In this document: piece by piece, positions 14,755-22,775 of the stretch
Numbering within the stretch: position 1 is the first letter of the stretch
Layout of the letters: every line of letters starts with the position of its first letter
Source of the DNA: a virus
Virus record (IMG/VR): IMGVR_UViG_3300036832_001087
Span: 1-32,926 of that record
DNA: 32,926 nt
Strand: one strand, 5' to 3'
Made by a program: the position numbers and the translations under genes
The notes under the pieces: generated by a model
What the model was told of the DNA's origin: nothing
What the model saw: only the letters and a program-made list of their open reading frames with translations
Databases searched by the model: none

Positions 14755-17253
14755 ATGCCATCACAATTAACACAAACTCAACGTTTTCTGACCACTGAAT
14801 TTACCAACAAAAAGAGGCTTAATGTCGCGACGATTTGGCTAAAGCCGGAGAGCGCCAGCGCTAGCGCCGAAGACGCCATCAAGGCGCCTGGGTCGCTCGT
14901 TTGCAACCTCAACGAATGGGGCGACACTGACCGCAACGCTGGCGCGTGTCTGATCGATGGTTACGTCGAGCTCAAGATCACGTCGCCCGACGACGTCTGG
15001 TTTCGACATTTCGCGCCGCTGGTCGACGCGCGCGCGGCGTTCGGATTGAACCGGAAGCCGGTTTCTTCGGTCATCCTGAAGATCGAAGACCCGACCACGA
15101 TCGATCGCTGGGAGAATCTCTGGCCGAAGGGGCACACGGACAAAGGTGGTCGTTTCGTCAGTACAAAGTTTGTCTATTCGCTTGAGCCCACGATCCGGTC
15201 GAAGGCGATCTGGCGCTATTCGTCGCCGCTGCCGGGCTCGCGCTTCGCCGAGGATCTCGTCGTCTGGAGGCCGAAGGGCAAGCCTGCGACCGACGATTCC
15301 GAGCTCGGCCTCGAAGATCTTGAAGCACGGCCGATCCACACAGTGCAAATGGCCGATATTGTGCGCGCGATCGCCTTCGCAACACTTGGTTATTGGATTG
15401 AGATCTACCTCGAGGGGCTGACTGAGTGGGATGAGATGCTGACGCGCATTCTCGGCGGTTGGATTGCCCGCCTAGTGCGAGAAGGCACTGCGATCAACGC
15501 CCGCGGCAAGAGCCTCGAAGGTGCCTGTTGGTCGCCGATCGACAGCGTCACGACAGCGTCCGACCTGTTCACATTCCTTGAGAAGATGGGCGCCAAGAAG
15601 GATCTGGGCGTTGCTTTCTTACATGCCGAAACTGCGCTTGAGCGTGATCCTCTAGCTCCAGTGCCCGGTTGGCCATCTATCGAAAGATTGTTTGGCATCC
15701 ACGCCAAGATCGGCATCCGACGAGCCTTTCGCGCGGGGATCGACATCGATGCCATCGAACGCATGTCTGAGCGCTACGTTTATGATAAAGGAACACAGGA
15801 ATATCTCGATCGTGAGCGGCTGCTTCAGGATTTATCGCCATACGAACATAAACATGACCATCTGATTGAGCGCTACGCCACCGAGGCCATCATCATTGGC
15901 AAGAAAGCCCACAACCCCTTTAAACTCTACGCTGCCTCATCGTTGCGCACAGATGTCGACCACCGTGAATTTCGACCCGGCCATGAGCCTGGAGCCATTC
16001 TGCGTTCATCGCGGGTCTATGGCCTTCTAAACGCCGATGCTGAACCCTGTGACGATGAATATAGGCTATTCAACACATTCTCTGGATTCAGCATTAAGCC
16101 ATCTGCAGTGGTCGACCAGACGCTAATGATCGAAGTGGTTGGCATGCTCAATCAGGTGTTAGGGCTGTTAACTCAAAACAACCCTAATCAAATGAGATGG
16201 CTGCAGCAGTTTATTGCGTGGATCGTTCAACATCCGGAGAAAAAGCCGCAAGTTTGTCCAGTCATCATCGGCGGCCAAGGTATCGGCAAATCATTCTTCG
16301 GCGGCGATCTCATGGATGCGTTATTCGGCAGAATGGCAGGGACCGCTGACGCTGCTTCGCTGACCGACAATAAGTTCCTAATCACGCCATTCATCGGCAA
16401 GCTGATTACATTCATCGATGAAGTAAGGCTAGAATCGATTGGCGCGATCAACATCATCAAGCGGCTGGTACGCTCTCACAGCGTTTCTGGCCAGATGAAA
16501 TTTGGTCACCAAAAGGACTGGTATATTCCCTCACGGATCCTTATCGCTTCGAACTCGCCAGATATAGGCTTGACGCCAGCCGACGCCGCTGACCGGGCGT
16601 TCTTTTTCATTATGAGTTACACTGCGGAAAACATGCAAAAGTCCGACCTTGAGTTTTTGAACTGGGCCAACGAACTAAAACCATTTTACGCCAAGTTCAC
16701 TGAAATGCTGAAGTTAGTCCCTGTTCGTCAGCATTTGATGCGCCATTTTATGGATTTCGAGACAACGCAGATTGAGCTGGAAAATTTGCAATATTCATCG
16801 CGTAACGACGAGAACGTAGTTCGCTCGGTCATGTCAGCGCCGAGAGCTGTCGGCCGCAAAATCGTCGCCGACGCTCGCGTGCTGCAGGGCGCTGACATCA
16901 CAGCTTGGTTTAACATGGCGGCCCTCCGAGAGGCTATCAAGCGCCACGAAGGCCCACGCACCAAGATCGAGCCGCATCAAGTGCGGGAGGACTGGGAACG
17001 CTGTGGCGTGATCGAAAAACAGCGTGGCGATTGGTTCAAATTCAAATTCAAATACGGCACGCTGTTAGAACGGTTAGGCACGGCGCATGGGCTTGAGTTG
17101 CATAATGATTGGGAATACGTTCCTGATGATTATGGAGACAACGATATTGTCTCGACGCAAGGGGCACCAAATTGGCGCGGCAACACACAAAAGGGATCAT
17201 CGCGCGGACAACCGCGATCATCTTACAATCCGGACTATATGGAGCCGGAATAG
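14755..17253 (+). CDS. DUF5906/SF3-like helicase, probable primase-helicase
   Basis: An 832-residue protein, the likely main replication helicase. Walker A is GGQGIGKS (about residues 506-513), Walker B is LITFIDEV (about 549-556), and RILIASNSPDIGLTPADAAD (about 598-617) fits the sensor-type Asn and arginine-finger region of SF3 and DUF5906-type helicases. The first 400 residues may hold a primase-like domain, but I see no certain motif. The C-terminus has a likely winged-helix (RHEGPRTKIEPHQVREDWER) and a disordered tail. Family members include phage proteins like NrS-1 polymerase-helicase. The 118 bases before it hold no gene; the ATG lacks a strong Shine-Dalgarno. Codon use is AT-richer between 15800 and 16800 than around it. 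No DNA polymerase gene is seen in the window. Confidence 0.85.
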   Translation: MPSQLTQTQRFLTTEFTNKKRLNVATIWLKPESASASAEDAIKAPGSLVCNLNEWGDTDRNAGACLIDGYVELKITSPDDVWFRHFAPLVDARAAFGLNRKPVSSVILKIEDPTTIDRWENLWPKGHTDKGGRFVSTKFVYSLEPTIRSKAIWRYSSPLPGSRFAEDLVVWRPKGKPATDDSELGLEDLEARPIHTVQMADIVRAIAFATLGYWIEIYLEGLTEWDEMLTRILGGWIARLVREGTAINARGKSLEGACWSPIDSVTTASDLFTFLEKMGAKKDLGVAFLHAETALERDPLAPVPGWPSIERLFGIHAKIGIRRAFRAGIDIDAIERMSERYVYDKGTQEYLDRERLLQDLSPYEHKHDHLIERYATEAIIIGKKAHNPFKLYAASSLRTDVDHREFRPGHEPGAILRSSRVYGLLNADAEPCDDEYRLFNTFSGFSIKPSAVVDQTLMIEVVGMLNQVLGLLTQNNPNQMRWLQQFIAWIVQHPEKKPQVCPVIIGGQGIGKSFFGGDLMDALFGRMAGTADAASLTDNKFLITPFIGKLITFIDEVRLESIGAINIIKRLVRSHSVSGQMKFGHQKDWYIPSRILIASNSPDIGLTPADAADRAFFFIMSYTAENMQKSDLEFLNWANELKPFYAKFTEMLKLVPVRQHLMRHFMDFETTQIELENLQYSSRNDENVVRSVMSAPRAVGRKIVADARVLQGADITAWFNMAALREAIKRHEGPRTKIEPHQVREDWERCGVIEKQRGDWFKFKFKYGTLLERLGTAHGLELHNDWEYVPDDYGDNDIVSTQGAPNWRGNTQKGSSRGQPRSSYNPDYMEPE

Positions 17254-17330
17254 CTGACGCTCATTGTTTCCACGTCTGGCGTTATCCCTATCCACAGCGT
17301 TGTCACGCCATCGCGCTTGCGCCTGACATC

Positions 17331-17474
17331 ATGCGACGCCGCGCCGTTCACTCTCCACCCCCGTCATCGGAACGAATCGATATTCCAATACCATCTTTGG
17401 ACTGGATCGAATGTCCAGAGGCTGATTCGCGTTTCAAGGGGATTGCTCTCTTGCGCGATTTAGGCAGTAGATGA
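17331..17474 (+). CDS. Doubtful small ORF (47 aa)
   Basis: A 47-codon ORF beginning MRRRAVHSPPPSSERIDIPI in the 250-base space between the helicase gene and the next transcription unit. Its frame is open further back into the helicase gene. There is no clear ribosome binding site and no recognised family. Reported so the space is accounted for; the gap is otherwise empty of features except the palindrome at 17479. Confidence 0.25.
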   Translation: MRRRAVHSPPPSSERIDIPIPSLDWIECPEADSRFKGIALLRDLGSR

Positions 17475-17478
17475 TTCC

Positions 17479-17489
17479 GTCCTAGGACT
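17479..17489. promoter_or_regulatory. Palindromic TAGGACT-type site
   Basis: GTCCTAGGAC is a perfect 10-base palindrome containing TAGGACT (17483-17489), the motif seen at four promoter-like regions. Here it lies directly before the AAGGAG ribosome site of the gene at 17503. A degenerate copy (TAGGCAGT) lies at 17461-17468. No convincing -35/-10 pair accompanies it. Confidence 0.45.
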
Positions 17490-17502
17490 AAAGGAGAAAG
17501 AA

Positions 17503-17997
17503 ATGCCGAGAATCAAAGGTGGTTGGCTAGAATTCGACATGAGTAACGAACGCCCCGGCCAAGGACTTCCTGGCGGCAATCGTCCGGTCGATCCGGATTG
17601 GGGGATCGATGAGGGTGGCCGTCCTGATCAAGGATTGCCTCCGGGCAGCGGTCGCCCCGACAATAGTTTGCCGGAGCCGCCTCCTGGCGTCTGGCCGGGC
17701 CCGTCGCCGTCCCATCCGATCGTTCCTGTTCCGCCAGAAGAGCCGACAGAGCCCGGCACGATCTGGCCTCCAGCACCTCCCGGCGCGACCGGCAAGTTTT
17801 GGGTGGTGGCGGGGATCCCTGGCCACGGCTGGCGTTATGTCTGCATCGACGTCAGCTTGAGGCCTGACCAGGGCTTGCCGGGGCATCCTGATCAGGGTCT
17901 GCCTCCTGGGCCTGACCAGGGCCTGCCTCCGCACCCCAGCCAGCCTATCGCGCCTGGGGGGCAGCCGCAGCCTAAGCCGGGACAGATGCGGCGCTGA
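17503..17997 (+). CDS. Pro/Gly-rich protein with PDQGLP repeats
   Basis: A 164-residue protein with repeated units: RPGQGLPGG, RPDQGLPPG, RPDNSLPEP, then after a middle domain RPDQGLPGH, PDQGLPPGP and PDQGLPPHP. The middle contains a short folded-looking region, GKFWVVAGIPGHGWRYVCID. I recall similar repeat proteins, with the same WVVAGIPG and PDQGLP/PDNSLP units, encoded in many environmental podophages, always of unknown function. AAGGAG precedes the ATG. The disordered repeats flanking a small aromatic domain suggest a virion or surface-binding protein, but nothing in the sequence proves it. It opens a run of low-complexity proteins up to 20055. Confidence 0.7.
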   Translation: MPRIKGGWLEFDMSNERPGQGLPGGNRPVDPDWGIDEGGRPDQGLPPGSGRPDNSLPEPPPGVWPGPSPSHPIVPVPPEEPTEPGTIWPPAPPGATGKFWVVAGIPGHGWRYVCIDVSLRPDQGLPGHPDQGLPPGPDQGLPPHPSQPIAPGGQPQPKPGQMRR

Positions 17998-18073
17998 TCC
18001 ATTGCGCTTTCCTGTGCGTTGAGTATGGTGCGGCTCGTCTTCCCGGCGGGCCGCTCTCCATGGAGAGAAAGCA

Positions 18074-18430
18074 ATGGCCAACACACCCCAACGACCCCCG
18101 CAACGCTCGTTCCAAGACCCCTTGAGTGATTCGCGTCGGCCCGGCCCGCTGCCGGACGCCCGCACGCCGCCCCACCAGCCCGGCGTTCAACCTCAGGTTC
18201 CCCCCGAAGGCCACGACTACGCGCAGCCCGGCCCCGGCGAGCCCGGCGGACCTTCGAGCCCAGCCGATCCCAGCATGCAGACGATCGCCGACGAGCAGCG
18301 TCAGCGCTCCGAGGAGATCGAGAGCAAGGGCGTCGATCCCTGGAAGGCCGAACACGACGATCGCAATAGGCCTGACGCCGATCGCCGTCAGCGCCAGGTT
18401 CCCGGCGTCTCGAGGCACAGCGAAATCTAA
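18074..18430 (+). CDS. Disordered Pro-rich protein (118 aa)
   Basis: A 118-residue protein starting MANTPQRPPQRSFQDPLSDS, rich in Pro, Arg, Asp and Gln and without hydrophobic core, so probably disordered. The second half is charged helix (DPSMQTIADEQRQRSEEIES). A 14-base palindrome, CTCTCCATGGAGAG (18054-18067), overlaps its ribosome binding site and could regulate translation or be incidental. No family recognised. It lies between two other low-complexity proteins. Confidence 0.6.
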   Translation: MANTPQRPPQRSFQDPLSDSRRPGPLPDARTPPHQPGVQPQVPPEGHDYAQPGPGEPGGPSSPADPSMQTIADEQRQRSEEIESKGVDPWKAEHDDRNRPDADRRQRQVPGVSRHSEI

Positions 18431-18432
18431 AA

Positions 18433-19473
18433 ATGGCCGTCAATATCCCACCGGGTTTCGAAGTTAAGCCAGACGGCACCATCGGCCCGGTGGGGCCGAA
18501 TCCGGTAGGGAGCGATTGGAATGCTCCCTATCGTCAGCAACCAGTGCCTCCAGGCGGCACGCCGAACGTCGGCGGCACACCCACCGGCGCGTTAGCGCCA
18601 GCCGTCGATCTAGCGCCAAGCCCCCTTGGCACCAGCTTGACTTCCACACCGCCCGACACGGGGGCGAGCGGCCCCGGCTTTGGCGTTCCCCATGTCGATC
18701 CGGCGACCGGCCAGCCGGAGATGCTGACCGGTCCTGGCAGCATCGTCGACAGGAACACCCGCGGCGCATTCAACCCGTTTGGGTTCGTCGGCCGAGGCAA
18801 TCCTTATTGGCGCGGCGCGATCGCAGCCGGCGGTGCTCTCACGCCGACACCGACGGCAAGCGACACGGCGCCGACCAACGCTTGGTTTCAGCGACCGAGC
18901 GGCGTTGGTGGCGCGCCTGGACCGCAGGTCACCAATCCGCCGCAGCCCGCTCATCCTTCGACAATGCGCTATCCCATGTGGCCGACGCCGCCCGTGCCCG
19001 CAGCGGCTTCTTCGATTCCGATTGGCGGCGGCCCCGGCAATGTCATGGAAGCGCCTACAGGGACGCCATCGGCTACACCACGGCGCATCAACCCCAAGTC
19101 GGTCAATCTGGGAACAGGAACGCCCGGCGTGACAGCGCCCGTCGCAGCGCCCGCCAACAGCCCGTTCATCGGCATTGATCGGCCGAACTCTGGACCCAAC
19201 GAGCGCAACCGCGGCTCGCCGCAAGCCACCGCGCTCGACCTGTCAGCGCTGTTCAGCCATCCGGCGGTCGCCGCGGCTGCAGCAGCACATCCGGCGGTTC
19301 GGGCTGCAGGGCGCGCGATTTCGCCGACCACCGGCCAGCCGATGCCGATGAGTTCAGCCGACGCAGCCTATGGATTACCGGATGCGCGCGGAGCGCCTTA
19401 TCCGTATGCGATTGGCGACCCGGACAGGGCCGCAAAGATCGCCAATGCGGCGAAACGTTCCGGCTATCAGTAA
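18433..19473 (+). CDS. Large Pro/Gly/Ala-rich protein (346 aa)
   Basis: A 346-residue protein beginning MAVNIPPGFEVKPDGTIGPV, mostly Pro, Gly, Ala and Thr with few predicted helices until an Ala-rich helix near residue 270 and a C-terminal segment ending AAKIANAAKRSGYQ. It starts 2 bases after the previous stop codon. No signal peptide, no Cys and no known motif. The composition resembles extended linkers in virion proteins. I do not recognise a family; virion component is a guess from the neighbours. Confidence 0.65.
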   Translation: MAVNIPPGFEVKPDGTIGPVGPNPVGSDWNAPYRQQPVPPGGTPNVGGTPTGALAPAVDLAPSPLGTSLTSTPPDTGASGPGFGVPHVDPATGQPEMLTGPGSIVDRNTRGAFNPFGFVGRGNPYWRGAIAAGGALTPTPTASDTAPTNAWFQRPSGVGGAPGPQVTNPPQPAHPSTMRYPMWPTPPVPAAASSIPIGGGPGNVMEAPTGTPSATPRRINPKSVNLGTGTPGVTAPVAAPANSPFIGIDRPNSGPNERNRGSPQATALDLSALFSHPAVAAAAAAHPAVRAAGRAISPTTGQPMPMSSADAAYGLPDARGAPYPYAIGDPDRAAKIANAAKRSGYQ

Positions 19474-19485
19474 GAGGGCGGACCT

Positions 19486-20055
19486 ATGAGCTACATGATC
19501 AACGACTTCACTCAGCAAGTGACGCTCGTTTACATGAGCAACAAATGGGATCCGAACCGGCTTGCCATCGCCAACGCGCTAGCCGCCGCGCTCAATCCCG
19601 ATCCGACTCGATATTCGGTCGAACTGCAGGCACCAGTTCCGGGACTGATGCCCGGCAACGCCGCCAATGGCCCGATGCTCAACGACCTCTTGCGCGTCGT
19701 CAACCGCGGCAAGGCGGGCAACCTCACGCCGCTAGCGATGTCGAATGCGATCACCGCGGCGTTGAGCACGATCAACCCGCCGGCCAACACCACGGCACCT
19801 GCAGCGACGGCGACTTCATTGTCGGTGGCGACGCCCGGCGTCTGCTCGGTCACCAACGGCAATTGGAACTACGCGCCGACAAGTTACACTTATCAGTGGT
19901 ATCGAGGCGGGACGTTGATTGCAGGACAGATGGGGACAAGCTACACCCTGGTCGTCGCCGACGAAGGCTTTATGATCACCTGTCGCGTCACGGCCGAAAA
20001 TGCCGCAGGAGCGACGACCATCACCTCGAATGCGCTCGGCCCGGTGACGGCGTGA
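19486..20055 (+). CDS. Protein with C-terminal Ig-like domain
   Basis: A 189-residue protein. The first 100 residues are mixed helix and loop. Residues 105-189 have the pattern of a bacterial/phage immunoglobulin-like domain: YTYQWYRGGTLIAGQMGTSY, then LVVADEGFMITCRVTAENAA and a final TSNALGPVTA strand, with the tryptophan and Cys in the expected places. Such domains sit on capsid or tail surfaces in many phages and bind carbohydrates weakly. The stop overlaps the next gene's ATG. A virion-surface role is inferred from the domain type. Confidence 0.75.
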   Translation: MSYMINDFTQQVTLVYMSNKWDPNRLAIANALAAALNPDPTRYSVELQAPVPGLMPGNAANGPMLNDLLRVVNRGKAGNLTPLAMSNAITAALSTINPPANTTAPAATATSLSVATPGVCSVTNGNWNYAPTSYTYQWYRGGTLIAGQMGTSYTLVVADEGFMITCRVTAENAAGATTITSNALGPVTA

Positions 20056-20255
20056 TGCCCGATGAGCGCATGCTTCTCAACGACGTCGTCAAATATTTGA
20101 TGAAGACGACCGGTCGAACGCGTCGCCAGGCTGAACGCCTCCTCATCGCAAAGTTGAAGTCGGGCGAGGTTAAAGCAGAAGGCATTCCAGCCGGCGGCGT
20201 CGATCCGGAGCCGATCCCAACGAAAGTTTTCCAATCTATTCCGTGGGAGAACTGA
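20055..20255 (+). CDS. Small protein, paralogue of the gene at 25734
   Basis: A 66-residue protein with MKTTGRTRRQAERLLIAKLK followed by SGEVKAEGIPAGGVDPEPIP and KVFQSIP. The gene at 25734 has the same string with substitutions (MKATGRNRRQATSMLVQALK, then HPEPISPEVFQEILP), so these are paralogues. The first part could be a helix-turn-helix of the kind found in small excisionase-like or MerR-type proteins (GRTRRQAERLL recognition-helix pattern). Function not established. Its ATG overlaps the stop of the Ig-like gene in TGATG. Confidence 0.7.
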   Translation: MPDERMLLNDVVKYLMKTTGRTRRQAERLLIAKLKSGEVKAEGIPAGGVDPEPIPTKVFQSIPWEN

Positions 20256-20256
20256 A

Positions 20257-20448
20257 ATGCCCAAAATCCTGGACGCCGCGGTCAAGCGCATCAAAGCTAA
20301 AGGACACTCGACCTCAAGCGCCTATGCAATCGCCACTTCGACGCTGCAGAAGGCCGGCGAGCTGAAGAAGGGGCACAACACGCCAACTGAAAAGGGCGTC
20401 AAACGCGGTAAGATGACGCGCGGTCAAAGACACAGGACACCACCATGA
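20257..20448 (+). CDS. Conserved small basic phage protein (63 aa)
   Basis: A 63-residue Lys-rich protein: MPKILDAAVKRIKAKGHSTS, then SAYAIATSTLQKAGELKKG and GVKRGKMTRGQ. I recall this pattern (MPKILDxxVxxIKAKG, AYAIATxxLQK, GxMT) in many phages, with unknown function. It starts 1 base after the previous stop codon, with GGGAGA before it, and overlaps the next gene by 4 bases. The basic, compact sequence suggests nucleic-acid binding or a minor virion role. Confidence 0.75.
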   Translation: MPKILDAAVKRIKAKGHSTSSAYAIATSTLQKAGELKKGHNTPTEKGVKRGKMTRGQRHRTPP

Positions 20449-20639
20449 AGCTCGGCGGACGATTGAAGCACGGTCAGGGCGGCGAGATCGGCGGCTTTCC
20501 GGAGATGGGGAAGCGGCCGCCGAAGAAGAGCGGCCGAGTGGCCAACGACGTGGCGCCGATGGCGCGCTCGGCGGTGATGCCGCCTCCGACGTCGGACACC
20601 AAGCCGATGAAGCGGGGTGGCAAGTCCGGTCGGTGCTGA
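20445..20639 (+). CDS. Small Gly/Lys-rich protein (64 aa)
   Basis: A 64-residue basic protein starting MKLGGRLKHGQGGEIGGFPE and ending KPMKRGGKSGRC. The C-terminal MKRGG tail recurs in small phage proteins I have seen near structural genes. No hydrophobic core, so probably disordered or DNA-bound. It is coupled by ATGA to the gene before it, and its end overlaps the next start. Confidence 0.6.
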   Translation: MKLGGRLKHGQGGEIGGFPEMGKRPPKKSGRVANDVAPMARSAVMPPPTSDTKPMKRGGKSGRC

Positions 20640-20821
20640 AGCCGAACGAAAAACACGCGCTTGAATTTCTACTATCAGAGCTGCTCGACGCCAACGAGCC
20701 GATGGCGATGCTGGCGACGCTGAAGCGGATCGCCGAGCGAATGGCGTTTCGCGCCGTGAAAGCCGATGATCGTGAAGACGCCGCCAAGTGGCAAGCTCTG
20801 GTCGACCTTATTCCCGAGTAA
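20633..20821 (+). CDS. Small acidic/helical protein (62 aa), GTG start
   Basis: A 62-residue helical protein, MLKPNEKHALEFLLSELLDA then AMLATLKRIAERMAFRAVKA and a C-terminal LVDLIPE. The GTG at 20633 lies inside the end of the previous gene. The end overlaps the end of a minus-strand gene by 14 bases. No family recognised; the regular hydrophobic spacing indicates a small folded helical bundle. Confidence 0.6.
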   Translation: MLKPNEKHALEFLLSELLDANEPMAMLATLKRIAERMAFRAVKADDREDAAKWQALVDLIPE

Positions 20822-21110
20822 GAAGGTCGTGCCGCGCTGGAACGCAAGTGCATTCCCACCATGGCGTCGCGGCGTTCAGCGCGTTCAGCGCTTGATAGCA
20901 CTGTTGTGCGGCGGCTTGTTGCATCAACTGTGCGGTTTGCGCCTGCGCTCGAGCGACGTCAGGCCGCACCATGTCGCGATACCGGATTGCGATCCCTCGC
21001 CACCCGTCGCGCTCGCGCTTGAGATCATCGATATCCGCCTTCAGGGCGACGATCTCGGCGTCACGTGGCTTTGCGATGACGGCCGCAACGAGCAGGCTGA
21101 GGAGTGACAT
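20808..21110 (-). CDS. Membrane-anchored coiled-coil protein, spanin-like candidate
   Basis: A 100-residue protein on the opposite strand to its neighbours. Residues 1-13 (MSLLSLLVAAVIA) look like a short N-terminal membrane anchor, followed by heptad-like charged helix (KPRDAEIVALKADIDDLKRE) and Gln/Ala-rich helix. This is the shape of an inner-membrane spanin (Rz type), which phages use to fuse the inner and outer membranes at lysis. No partner outer-membrane lipoprotein is visible nearby, and no endolysin is in the window, so the role is tentative. The plus strand has no credible gene in this 286-base space. The ATG at 21110 lacks a clear Shine-Dalgarno. Confidence 0.5.
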   Translation of the reverse strand: MSLLSLLVAAVIAKPRDAEIVALKADIDDLKRERDGWRGIAIRYRDMVRPDVARAQAQTAQLMQQAAAQQCYQALNALNAATPWWECTCVPARHDLLTRE

Positions 21111-21157
21111 GGCGAATATTCAGCACGAAAAATGTTGGTGAGCAAGTCCATTTTCGC

Positions 21158-21220
21158 TTGACATCATCATCCAACCGTTGAATATCTCAGTCCCAGAGCC
21201 ATCCGGCTCTAAAAACTGAG
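21158..21220 (+). promoter_or_regulatory. Promoter and leader hairpin before the replication train
   Basis: TTGACA (21158-21163) with AATATC 17 bases on (21181-21186) is a usable promoter. AGAGCC-ATCC-GGCTCT (21195-21210) forms a 6-base-pair stem; an outer pairing CTCAGT (21186-21191) with ACTGAG (21215-21220) could extend it. If transcription starts near 21193 only the inner stem is made. The stem sits just before the ribosome binding site (GAGGA) of the gene at 21232 and could control its translation or stabilise the message. Confidence 0.5.
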
Positions 21221-21231
21221 GAATCGCTAAA

Positions 21232-21720
21232 ATGAACTACGACACCACTGTCGCCGCCGACTATGCCGGCAAGAAACTCGACAGTCTCTTTGAACGCGCG
21301 ACTCGCGATTCGGAGGCCGTCATCGCCACCAAATCCATTCCTGACACCGTCACGCACTTCGCGGCGCTGCGCACGACATTCAGGGAGCTGACCGCCAAGA
21401 TGGCGAAGATCCAGAGCCATATCGAGCAGTTGTCGCAAGAGAGCATCCCGACCATGTTTCTCAATCAGCGGGTGAAGAACACCACGGTCGAGGGCGTCGG
21501 CCGGGTCACCATCAATCATCGCTGGACCGCTTCGCTGCTTGAGAAGGATCAGGGCTTCGCGTGGCTACGCGCCAACAACGCCGAGGGCATAATCATCGAG
21601 ACGGTGAACGCTCAGACGTTAGGCGCGTTCGCCAAGGATCGGGCCGAGGCGAAACAGCCTCTCCCGAATGACGTGTTCAAGATCAGCACGACGCCGTTCG
21701 TGTCGGTCACCAAAGTCTGA
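21232..21720 (+). CDS. Conserved phage helical protein with C-terminal VNAQTL region
   Basis: A 162-residue protein. After an N-terminal helical region (FAALRTTFRELTAKMAKIQS) come a short strand region, NTTVEGVGRVTINHR, and EGIIIETVNAQTLGAFAKDR. I recall this combination (coiled coil, VxxxGxGxVxL strand pair, then W(L)RxNxxxxLIxETVNAQTLxAF) in a family found beside phage ssDNA-binding and recombination genes. Function is not established, but its fixed neighbourhood suggests a DNA-recombination or nuclease-inhibitor role. It is the first gene of the train that runs to 27376. Confidence 0.7.
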   Translation: MNYDTTVAADYAGKKLDSLFERATRDSEAVIATKSIPDTVTHFAALRTTFRELTAKMAKIQSHIEQLSQESIPTMFLNQRVKNTTVEGVGRVTINHRWTASLLEKDQGFAWLRANNAEGIIIETVNAQTLGAFAKDRAEAKQPLPNDVFKISTTPFVSVTKV

Positions 21721-21721
21721 G

Positions 21722-21898
21722 ATGGCGATTGTTAGGTTTGCGGATGACCAAAGCCACAAGGGAACGAGCTATCCTCCTGATAGCTGGCCAACGATTGACC
21801 TAAATCCAGAAGAGTGGACAGTCGAATGGCACGACGATGAACTTCCAAAAGCCCCATTATCGCCTCCGCGGGAAAGAGTACGTGATCATGAGCAATGA
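21722..21898 (+). CDS. Small acidic protein (58 aa)
   Basis: Starts MAIVRFADDQSHKGTSYPPD, one base after the previous stop codon, and ends with a charged tail. It contains LNPEEWTVEWHDDELP, rich in Trp and acidic residues. The last 11 bases overlap the SSB-like gene. No family recognised. The tight coupling supports translation. Confidence 0.55.
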   Translation: MAIVRFADDQSHKGTSYPPDSWPTIDLNPEEWTVEWHDDELPKAPLSPPRERVRDHEQ

Positions 21899-22763
21899 AC
21901 TCACCCAAAACGAATCGGGCGGCGTGCCTGCCTGGATGCGCGAGAAGAGCAAGGGCGTCTCGCTCGGCAATGTCGACGCCAATGATCTCAAGCCGCCGCG
22001 GCTGAAGCTCTTGGCGGGCATGTCGCCGGAAGTCATGCAGGGCACGCCCGGCGCGGTGCCGGGCAACTTCTGGCTGACGATCCACAATCTGAATCTCGGT
22101 CAAAGCGTCGTCCTCACGCCGGTCATTTTTCGCAAGAGCTATCAGCTTTGGGCGCCCAAGACGCCGGCCAACGCCGAGCAGAAAGGTCCGCTCGCATCCG
22201 CTTCCGATGGCATCCACTGGGACACCCCAAACCAAATATTCGAGGTGCGCTTTCCCAACAATCCGAAGGTCTACAAGTGGAAGATCGGCCGCGCCGTGAC
22301 CGAATTCAACATGCACCGCTTTGGCTCGAGCCAGGATGACGATCCGAAGTCGAAGCCGGCGGCGACGCTGACCTATGATTGCCTGGTGCTGGTCGACCTG
22401 CCCAACGGTTCGAAGCAATTGGCTGTTTGGACGTCGGCGCGCACCGGCGTCACGCCGACGCAGAACTGGATCTCGACCATCACTGCGATGGGCGTCGACC
22501 AGTATTATCAGCGCTACAAAGTGGTTGTGCAGCGGAAGCCGGGGCCTTCAGGCGATCCGTATTTCACTTATGACTATCAGTACATTGGAAATGTTCAGAG
22601 TGAAGCGGAGGGCGACAAGAACCGCGCGCTGTACGAGCAATACGTGAAGAGCGGCTTCGTGGTCGATCTGGAGGCCGAGGCGGCCGACCTTGCGGCTTCG
22701 AAACCTCAGAGCAGCCCAGTTTATGAAGCGCCGATGGATGACAAGGACGACATACCGTTCTGA
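21888..22763 (+). CDS. ssb: Phage single-stranded DNA-binding protein candidate
   Basis: A 291-residue protein ending in an acidic tail, APMDDKDDIPF. DDIPF is the C-terminal tip of bacterial and many phage SSBs, which recruits partner proteins. The body has strand-rich segments: LKPPRLKLLAGMSPEV, GNFWLTIHNLNLGQSVVLTP, ATLTYDCLVLVDLPNGSKQ and YFTYDYQYIGNV. This fits an OB-fold ssDNA-binding protein longer than E. coli SSB (178 residues). I chose ATG 21888; an in-frame ATG at 21837 would add 17 residues. The gene sits between recombination-type neighbours. No sequence search was done; the fold is inferred from the tail and strand pattern. Confidence 0.75.
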   Translation: MSNELTQNESGGVPAWMREKSKGVSLGNVDANDLKPPRLKLLAGMSPEVMQGTPGAVPGNFWLTIHNLNLGQSVVLTPVIFRKSYQLWAPKTPANAEQKGPLASASDGIHWDTPNQIFEVRFPNNPKVYKWKIGRAVTEFNMHRFGSSQDDDPKSKPAATLTYDCLVLVDLPNGSKQLAVWTSARTGVTPTQNWISTITAMGVDQYYQRYKVVVQRKPGPSGDPYFTYDYQYIGNVQSEAEGDKNRALYEQYVKSGFVVDLEAEAADLAASKPQSSPVYEAPMDDKDDIPF

Positions 22764-22775
22764 TCGAGGTGCCAC

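Noticed and set aside
17172-17474. 100-codon plus-strand frame after the helicase gene
   Set aside because: First part overlaps the helicase gene out of frame and lacks a ribosome site; only the last 47 codons are left as a doubtful ORF.
20766-21107. 113-codon plus-strand frame
   Set aside because: Its composition (Arg/Pro/Leu) and lack of a ribosome site favour the minus-strand coiled-coil gene in the same place.
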